Below the pieces are notes generated by a model that worked only from the letters and a program-made list of their open reading frames with translations, searched no databases and was not told the origin of the DNA. From contig JACKFC010000001.1 in NCBI GenBank assembly GCA_020632665.1, positions 124,001 through 188,000 of the forward strand: a stretch of 64,000 nt of DNA, in the 5' to 3' direction. Position numbers and translations under genes: made by a program. Of the stretch, positions 58,601-64,000 are shown one piece after another. This DNA comes from Deltaproteobacteria bacterium (GTDB lineage Bacteria; Myxococcota_A; UBA9042). Position 1 is the stretch's first letter; the number at the start of each line of letters is the position of its first letter.

Positions 58601-61600
58601 CCGGCAGCGGCAGCAGCTTCGACGGCCAGACCGTCACCTGGAAGCCCGGCGACCTCACCAACGGCCTCGCGCCGCAGGTGCTGCTGGTCAAGGGCACGAT
58701 CGCCGCGGTCGTGCCGCAGGGTAGCGCCGTCGCGGCGCAGGCGACGCTCTCCGGCGCCGGCCTCGGCATCCCGATCCAGAGCGACAACCCCGCGACGCCG
58801 GTGCCGGACGACGCGACCTCGTTCACCATCACCTCCGCGCCGCAGATCGTGCTGAGCAAGAGCTTCGCCGACGCCAACGGCGGCATCGCCCAGGGCGGCG
58901 ACGGGATCACCTTCACCATCAGCGTGCGCAACGACGGCAACGCCCCCGCGACCAACCTCGTGGTCCAGGACACGTTGCACACCGCCCTCGAGCAGGTCGC
59001 GGTGCAGAACGGCAGCTTCGACGCGACCACGCGGGTGGTGAGCTGGGCGCCGATCGCCAGCTTGGCCCCGGGCGCTGCGCCGATCGAGCTGGTCGTCGGC
59101 ACCGTCATCGCCAAGTCGACGCCGAGCAAGACCGTGGTGCAGAACATCGCCACCGCCGCGTTCGACGAGACGCCGAAGACCGCGACCTCCAATAGCGTGA
59201 GCTTCGAGGTAGAGAACCTGCCCGACTTCGGCCGCACGACCAAGGCCGTCTCGGCGGCGGTGATCCAGGCCGGCGAGGCCGTCGAGTGGACCATCGAGGT
59301 GGAGAATTCCGGCAACCTCGCCGGCTCCGGCGTCGTCGTCAGCGACAAGGTCGACCCGCAGCTGACCGACGTCGAAGTGGTCGGCGGCAGCTTCGACGCG
59401 ACCAGCCGCGTCGCCACCTGGCAGGTCGGCACCCTCGCCGCCGGGGCCAAGGCCTCGCTGACCTTGCGCGCCAAGGTGGTGAAGCCGCTCGGGAGCGGCG
59501 TCCAGATCTGCAACCAGGCCGAGGTCAAGGCGCAGGAGAATCCGACCGCGTCGCTCTCTTCGCCACCGGGCGGCACCTTCGACGGCAGCCCGACCTGCTT
59601 CGAGGTGGCCTCGGCGCCGAAGTTGGTCATCGAGAAGCGCGCCCTGGCCGATCCCGGCGGCCAGGTCCTCAACGGCGGCTTGGTCAAGCCCGAGACCGCG
59701 CTGCGCTACGAAGTCCGCGTGCGCAATGTCGGCAACGCCGTGGCCGAGAACCTGATCGTGACCGACGTCGTCTCGCCGCTGCTGATCGACGTCGAGGTCG
59801 AGGGCGGCGGCAGCTTCGACGACGCCAGCCGCACGATCACCTGGGACGAGGCGCCGAGCCTGGGCATCGGGACCAACGACGTGCTGGTCCGCACCTTCCG
59901 CGCCAAGGTCGACAAGGCCCTCGACAACGGCCTGCCGATCCCGAACCAAGCCGCCGTGCAGCACAAGGACGGCGGCGCGGCGCCGCAGCTCTCCGACGAT
60001 CCGACCACGCCGGCCGAGGGCGACGCGACCGTCTTGACCGTCATCTCGAATATCGACTTCAGCAAGGCGACCAAGAGCGTCGTCGACAACAACGGCGGCG
60101 ACGTGCGCCCCGGCGATACGCTCACCTACACCATCGACGTCCGCAACGAAGGCGACGCGACCGGCAAGGCCGTGGTCATCGACGACCCGATCGACGACCG
60201 CTTCGTCGACGTGAAGCCGCTCGATGGAGGCGTGCTGCTCGGCAGCGGCAGCGGCAAGGTGGTCCGCTGGACGGTCGGCGAGCTGGCTCCGGGCGAGGGC
60301 GTCAAGGTCCGGGTCGAGGCGACGCTGGCCAAGCCGCTGGCCGACGGCGTGGTGATCCCGAACCAGGCCTTCGTCACCGCGCAGGGCTTCGCAGCCCCGA
60401 TCGCCACCGACAGCAAGCTCGGCACACCGGAGCGGGATCCGACCACCGTCGCCGTCGTCGCGACCGTCGACCTCTCGCTTTCGGTCTGGAGCGTCACCGA
60501 CGAGAACGGCGGCACGGTCGAACCCGGCGATATGCTGGTCTTCGCGCTGAAGCTGAAGAATAGCGGCGACGCGTTGGCCACAGCGACGCAGGTCCAAGCC
60601 ATCCTGGGCCAAGGCCAGCTGCAAGACGTCTTCGCTTTCGACGGCGGCACGACCAGCAGCAGCACGGGCGGCGAGATCGACAAGATCGATTGGACCGTGC
60701 CGCTCATCGGCCTCTCCCCGACCGGCGACGTCGAGCTCCGACTGCGCGCCAAGGTCGCGGAGGGCCTGCAAGACGGCGCCAAGATCACGGTCGCGGCCAA
60801 TATCCCCGGCGTCGTCCCGCCGCCCGAGATCACCGTCATCGTCGACACCCAGCCCAACCTCTCCAGCTCGGTGCTGGCGGTCGACGACGAAAGCGGATGG
60901 GTGGTCAAGGTCGGGCAGACCGGCCCCGGTCACGTCCTGCGCTACGAGCTGTTGCTGCAGAATACGGGCAAGGCTGCCGCCACCTCGCTGGTGGTGAACC
61001 TGCCGCTGCCGGCGGCGTTCGCTTCGGTCGACGCGGTCGGCGGCAGCGTCACCGGCAAGACTGCGAGCTGGACCATCGCGACCCTCCCGGCGGGCGGCAA
61101 GGCGACGCTGACGGCCAAGGCGACGCTCGCGACGACGATCGCCGACGGCACGGTCCTGGCGCCGATCGCCAACGCCCAGAGCCCGGATCTCGCCGAGCCG
61201 CTGCTGGTGCCGGCGCAGGCGGTGGTCGTCCTCTCGCGGCCGATCCTGACGCTGAAGAAGGTCGCGGAAGATACGAGCGGCGAAGACCTCTTCCCCGGCG
61301 ATACGGTGCGCTTCCAGCTCACGGCGGCCAACGTCGGCACCGCTGCGGCGACGCCGCTGACGCTGCGTGACGACCTGACGGGCAAGCCGCTGACGGACGT
61401 GCAGCCACAGGCCGGCGGCGCGATGCAGGGCCAGGTCGCGACGTGGTCGATCCCCAGCCTGCAGCCGGGCCAGACCGTGACCGTCAGCTTGTTGGCGAAG
61501 CTGGCCAAGGGCACGCCGAGCGGCGGCACGCTGGTGAACGTCGGCAACGCCGAAGCAGCCGGCGCGGACGCCGTCGTCAGCAATAGCGCGCAACTCGAGG

Positions 61601-64000
61601 TGGCCTACCCGACGCTCGCGGTGGCCGCGGCCTACCTGCAGCCCGGCGGCGCGACCGGGCCGGTCCAGCCGGGCGACGAGATCGAGCTGCGGGTCGAAGT
61701 CAGCGCAGACGGAGATCGCGACGCCCGCGGCGTGCAGGTGCTCGCGCCGATCGACACCAGCGTCTTCGAGGTGGTCGAGGTCAGCGGAGGCAGCTTCGAC
61801 GCCGGCGCCAAGGTCGCGGTCTGGAAGCCCGCGGACAACGCCGGCCTGCAGAACCTCGCGGCCGGCAAGACGGCCTCGCTCTCGGCCAAGCTGAAGGTCC
61901 GCGCCACCGCAGCGCACGAGGCGACGGTCGCGACCATCGTCACCGCCCGCGAAGGCCAAACCGGGATCACCTGGCAGAGCCCGGCCGCCACGGCCAGCGT
62001 GGTCTCGGTGCCGAAGCTGGCGATCGACAAGCGGGTGCAGGACCTCGACGGCGGCAAGGTCTTGCCGCTCGACACCTTGCGCTACGAGTTGACGGTGCGG
62101 GTCGAGGGCGAAGCAGCCGCGAAGAACGTCGAGATCCGCGACGCCCTGCCGCAGGGCCTGGAGCTGGTCGCGATCGGCGAAGGCGGCGCGGTACAGGGCG
62201 GCGTCGTCGTCTGGAACGCGCAGACCACGCCAGCGCTGGCCGAGATCGCGCCGGGCAAGACCGCCGTGCTCAAGCTCGAGGTACGGGTCGGCGCGACGGT
62301 CGGCGACGGCGAGATCCTGGCCAACCAGGCGCTCGGCCAAGCGACCGCGATGCCTGCCGCCATCGTCTCGGACGATCCCGAGACCGCCGATCCGCTCGAC
62401 CCCACCGCAGTGAAGGTTCGCGTCGCGACGGCGCTCGGCGCCTCGAGCAAGAGCGTGACCGACGTCAACGGCGCGCCGCTGCTGGTCGGCGACGTGCTGC
62501 GCTGGCGGATCGCGGTGATCGCGACGAGCAACCAAGCGATCAACGGCGCGACACTGATCGACCCGATCCCGGCCGGCACGGCCTACGTCGCCGGCAGCAC
62601 GCGGGTCAACGGCGTCGCGGTGGCAGACGCCGCCTCCGGCTCGCCGCTCGCGACCGGCCTCTTGGTGCAGAGTCCCGGCGCTGCCGAGGGCGTGGTCGAG
62701 CCGGGCACGGACAAGGCCGCGATCGTCGAATTCGAGACGCGGGTGCTGCCGAGCGCCGCCGAGGGCACGCGGATCGACAACCTGGCCACCGCGACGGCCC
62801 AAGGCGTGCCGCCGACGCCGATCGGTCCGGCCGGTCTGCCCGTCGGCAAGGGCCCGTCGTTGGCGCGCTTCGCCAAGCGGGCCGAGCTCTTCGACCAGGA
62901 TGGCGACGGCCTCGCCGACCCGGGCGAGGAGATCCGCTTCGTGCTCACCGTCCGCAACGACGGTCAGGCCAGCGCCGACGAGGTCGTGGTGCGCGATCCG
63001 ATCCCGAGCGGAACGAGCCTGGTCCCGGGCACGCTGGTCCTCGACGGCAAGGCGCGCACCGACGCGGTCGACGGCGACGCGGCCGAGCAAGACAGCAGCG
63101 CCAACCCGCCGGCGGTGCGCTTCCGCATCGGTGAGGTCGTGTCCGGCGCGGTGCGCGAGGCGAGCTTCCGGGTGCGGGTCGAGGCCGGCGCGGTCGCGGT
63201 GGTCAACCAAGCGATCGCCGACGCCAAGGGCCTGCCGGAGACCCGCAGCGACGGCGACGACGACGACAGCAACGGCGACCAGCCCACCGTGGTCGGCGTT
63301 GATGGTGGCAAGCCGGCGCTGGTCGCGAGCAAGACGGTCGCCGACGAGAACGGCGGCACGGTCCGCGGCGGCGACTTCGTCCGCTACACGATCCGCTTGC
63401 GCAACGCCGGCAACGAGCCGCTGAACCAACTCTCGCTGGCGGATCCGCTGCCCGAAGGCCTGGCGACCGACGTGGGCGCCTACCTGCTGCCGCCCGGCGC
63501 GAGCGCCAAGCTGACGACCGCGGCCCAGGGTCCAGGGCTGCTCGAGGTCACCGGCCTCGCGGTCGGCGACGGCGAAGAGGTGACGATCGGCTTCCGCGCA
63601 CGCGTCGCCGAGGACGCCGCGCCGGGCTCGACGATCTGCAACGAGGCGACGGCGCTGATCGCGCGGGTGAGCCCGGACGGACGCCGCGCGCCCTGGCAAG
63701 TGCCGACCGGCAGGGCCTGCGTCACGGTCGGCGCCACGATCGGCCAGGCGAGCGCCCGTGGCTTCGTCTTCGAGGACCGCGACGCGCAGGACGGCATCCA
63801 CGGTGCCGGCGACCTGCCCTTCGCCGGCTGGCAGGTGGTGATCAGCGCGCCGGACGGCGAGGGCGGCGTCGCCAGCGCGATCACCGAGACCGACGGCAGC
63901 TTCCGCATCGCGGCGATGCCCTCGGGCAAACGTCGGGTCCGGGTGCGCTCGCCACATGGCGCGGTCTTCCTCGACGCCACCTTCGACGCCGCGCCGGGTG
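55624..64000 (+). CDS. Giant secreted DUF11-repeat protein (3' end outside window)
   Basis: At least 2,792 residues without a stop. The signal is ALWTLAPLLLALLPATPARA, with cleavage likely before FVDGTY. The first roughly 400 residues form a non-repeat domain (SWSLVLIYDTKASETTQRDI) like DUF3344-type surface domains. About 17 tandem units of around 135 residues follow, each opening with a PGDTLxYTIxVxNxG-like strand (nt 56850-63450), the DUF11 conserved repeat. The visible end enters a prealbumin/SdrD B-like domain (GFVFEDRDAQDGIHGAGDLP). AGGAGGAG precedes the ATG. Such proteins form long stalks or fibres at the cell surface. The antisense strand is also open for more than 8 kb, but this frame is the real one. 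Confidence 0.92.
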   Translation, partial: MGPGRTSRQRSRALWTLAPLLLALLPATPARAFVDGTYPSQPLAFKVYGKAVQLGASLVTNFTDYRYNDKLLPSSSDSVQASEKLPEDAIIVGAYLFWGGSAFGSSNNPQVDQTVTLTAADGAAISVTADACDTRAVPNNFGVDPGAHFYCRKDVTSLIAAHPGLDAYNGTYTVGDVNARVASITSNCGGLLKPNPSCSQPETVCCAPSDPFCQARHASWSLVLIYDTKASETTQRDIFLYPGFVLLDEQETTTGQQTINLSGIFVGDPPQAQLSYHVMEGDKQLGNPYQDPPGGCDSPPCTTCFDFISFGGTKLTGGAGNNDANNIFNSTPETSLDLDTFDVSNLLKPEQTSASILVSSGNGSIADNTPNATHGYGELILYGYTLMQINRLAPSFKNPITKYTVNATEAAPGEVLTYTIDLLNTGQLDANPTVAKLDVFPPPGTEYVAGSTVVEGVVQADVGGKSPLQTGLSLGNVSNPAGGNSARKVSFKVRVLQNPPVADIVSTAALDYTYKGTQLTFTDSVQTNTTTVKITAPKLATPLLVVSPSSAAPGESVTYTLTLENATGADVAVDSFEMPMPPEVLFQGANGPGTNQSAASGGANGTGFARFATVLVPAGGKVSFTISAKVRTVAELQQLGIGTLNGHAVAAQAKINLGTKVLSSDDPNKPGDADPTVFSLDVLSNLAASSKEGKDLSADTPLLPGDEMQFNIVIVNAGPGDAVVNVTDPLPSALEFVSSPEPEVQHAGGVVTASGLQVGAGQTRTLLFTAKVRSDTPASTKLTNVATLSPADGSPPKVVQTGVFTVTGGPDLASSSKTVVDLNGGDIEPGDTLRYTILLTNSGKLPTGAIELKDPLPSSLESVSNIVGGGNFDAGSNSVIWSLPSLSGNGGKVVLGFDAKIKATVTNGTTIENIATAKAAEMAQPVPVSVAVLVSASPNVSVFDLTVAADKGQFVPGAAVTWTLSLQNTGKGPVLGPTVTLPIDALVKIDSVAGSGSSFDGQTVTWKPGDLTNGLAPQVLLVKGTIAAVVPQGSAVAAQATLSGAGLGIPIQSDNPATPVPDDATSFTITSAPQIVLSKSFADANGGIAQGGDGITFTISVRNDGNAPATNLVVQDTLHTALEQVAVQNGSFDATTRVVSWAPIASLAPGAAPIELVVGTVIAKSTPSKTVVQNIATAAFDETPKTATSNSVSFEVENLPDFGRTTKAVSAAVIQAGEAVEWTIEVENSGNLAGSGVVVSDKVDPQLTDVEVVGGSFDATSRVATWQVGTLAAGAKASLTLRAKVVKPLGSGVQICNQAEVKAQENPTASLSSPPGGTFDGSPTCFEVASAPKLVIEKRALADPGGQVLNGGLVKPETALRYEVRVRNVGNAVAENLIVTDVVSPLLIDVEVEGGGSFDDASRTITWDEAPSLGIGTNDVLVRTFRAKVDKALDNGLPIPNQAAVQHKDGGAAPQLSDDPTTPAEGDATVLTVISNIDFSKATKSVVDNNGGDVRPGDTLTYTIDVRNEGDATGKAVVIDDPIDDRFVDVKPLDGGVLLGSGSGKVVRWTVGELAPGEGVKVRVEATLAKPLADGVVIPNQAFVTAQGFAAPIATDSKLGTPERDPTTVAVVATVDLSLSVWSVTDENGGTVEPGDMLVFALKLKNSGDALATATQVQAILGQGQLQDVFAFDGGTTSSSTGGEIDKIDWTVPLIGLSPTGDVELRLRAKVAEGLQDGAKITVAANIPGVVPPPEITVIVDTQPNLSSSVLAVDDESGWVVKVGQTGPGHVLRYELLLQNTGKAAATSLVVNLPLPAAFASVDAVGGSVTGKTASWTIATLPAGGKATLTAKATLATTIADGTVLAPIANAQSPDLAEPLLVPAQAVVVLSRPILTLKKVAEDTSGEDLFPGDTVRFQLTAANVGTAAATPLTLRDDLTGKPLTDVQPQAGGAMQGQVATWSIPSLQPGQTVTVSLLAKLAKGTPSGGTLVNVGNAEAAGADAVVSNSAQLEVAYPTLAVAAAYLQPGGATGPVQPGDEIELRVEVSADGDRDARGVQVLAPIDTSVFEVVEVSGGSFDAGAKVAVWKPADNAGLQNLAAGKTASLSAKLKVRATAAHEATVATIVTAREGQTGITWQSPAATASVVSVPKLAIDKRVQDLDGGKVLPLDTLRYELTVRVEGEAAAKNVEIRDALPQGLELVAIGEGGAVQGGVVVWNAQTTPALAEIAPGKTAVLKLEVRVGATVGDGEILANQALGQATAMPAAIVSDDPETADPLDPTAVKVRVATALGASSKSVTDVNGAPLLVGDVLRWRIAVIATSNQAINGATLIDPIPAGTAYVAGSTRVNGVAVADAASGSPLATGLLVQSPGAAEGVVEPGTDKAAIVEFETRVLPSAAEGTRIDNLATATAQGVPPTPIGPAGLPVGKGPSLARFAKRAELFDQDGDGLADPGEEIRFVLTVRNDGQASADEVVVRDPIPSGTSLVPGTLVLDGKARTDAVDGDAAEQDSSANPPAVRFRIGEVVSGAVREASFRVRVEAGAVAVVNQAIADAKGLPETRSDGDDDDSNGDQPTVVGVDGGKPALVASKTVADENGGTVRGGDFVRYTIRLRNAGNEPLNQLSLADPLPEGLATDVGAYLLPPGASAKLTTAAQGPGLLEVTGLAVGDGEEVTIGFRARVAEDAAPGSTICNEATALIARVSPDGRRAPWQVPTGRACVTVGATIGQASARGFVFEDRDAQDGIHGAGDLPFAGWQVVISAPDGEGGVASAITETDGSFRIAAMPSGKRRVRVRSPHGAVFLDATFDAAPG
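56850..63450 (+). repeat. About 17 tandem DUF11 repeats
   Basis: Each unit starts with a PGDxLxYTIxVxNxG-like motif, at about 56850, 57283, 57730, 58105, 58489, 58885, 59265, 59686, 60107, 60519, 60919, 61288, 61666, 62062, 62478, 62917 and 63364. The spacing averages about 407 bases. The units are diverged in sequence, not recent copies. Confidence 0.85.

Noticed and set aside
55663..63957. A minus-strand open frame of 2,764 codons
   Set aside because: It is exactly antisense to the DUF11 gene, Arg/Asp/Val-biased with no domain or signal peptide, and arises because GC-rich repeat coding leaves the opposite frame free of stops. The plus frame has a ribosome-binding site, signal peptide and recognisable repeats.

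Overview
The window is high-GC DNA (by eye about two thirds G+C or more) from a Gram-negative bacterium with an unusually rich envelope and secreted proteome. Many genes encode lipoproteins with a clear lipobox, Asp/Thr-rich linkers, DNDGD calcium-type repeats, MopE-type repeats, Cys-rich repeats, RCC1, kelch and PEGA domains, and one giant DUF11-repeat protein. With two-subunit glycyl-tRNA synthetase (glyQ/glyS), groES-groEL-grpE, hflKC and an olefin (ole) pathway, this points to Myxococcota or a related former deltaproteobacterial lineage. That placement is inference from gene content. No rRNA, tRNA, IS element or CRISPR array was recognised.

Layout. 1-4.1 kb is the edge of a defence region: the 3' part of a type I restriction R subunit, a PD-(D/E)XK-type nuclease, a tiny ribbon-helix-helix regulator with a perfect palindrome before its ribosome-binding site, and an unrecognised gene. 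4.2-13.7 kb holds metabolic and accessory genes (VOC protein, AraC regulator facing an SDR, DUF985 cupin, UDG-family glycosylase, CoA-binding protein, APH-like kinase) plus a decayed duplicate of the AraC 3' junction. 13.7-15.8 kb has an RCC1 lipoprotein and a diheme lipoprotein. 15.8-25.7 kb reads as one minus-strand operon joined by ATGA overlaps or very short gaps: glyQ, glyS, a propeller lipoprotein, a DNDGD-repeat lipoprotein, oleC, oleD.

25.8-29.7 kb holds an FGE-like secreted protein and the plus-strand heat-shock genes groES, groEL and grpE. 29.7-39.4 kb is a minus-strand series of large lipoproteins, a PEGA protein and a hydrolase. 39.6-45.3 kb (plus) has an NHL-type lipoprotein, hflK, hflC, a WGR protein, oleA and oleB. 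45.3-48.5 kb (minus) has tcdA, xseA and a membrane-anchored protein. 48.8-64 kb (plus) has a four-module redox fusion (VKOR, DsbA-like, FGE-like, TlpA-like), a phosphodiester glycosidase-like lipoprotein, a second PEGA protein, a kelch-like lipoprotein and the giant DUF11 protein, which runs off the window.

How the genes work together. oleA, oleB, oleC and oleD together make a complete head-to-head long-chain olefin pathway, split over two loci about 25 kb apart. The secreted Cys-rich proteins and the redox fusion suggest active disulfide handling in the envelope.

Caution. Between about 24.0 and 36.4 kb I count around 16 single-base frameshifts, including in the essential genes glyS, glyQ and grpE, and see none in the rest of the window. 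Local consensus errors are more likely than real gene decay, so the genes there are annotated at their inferred full extents.
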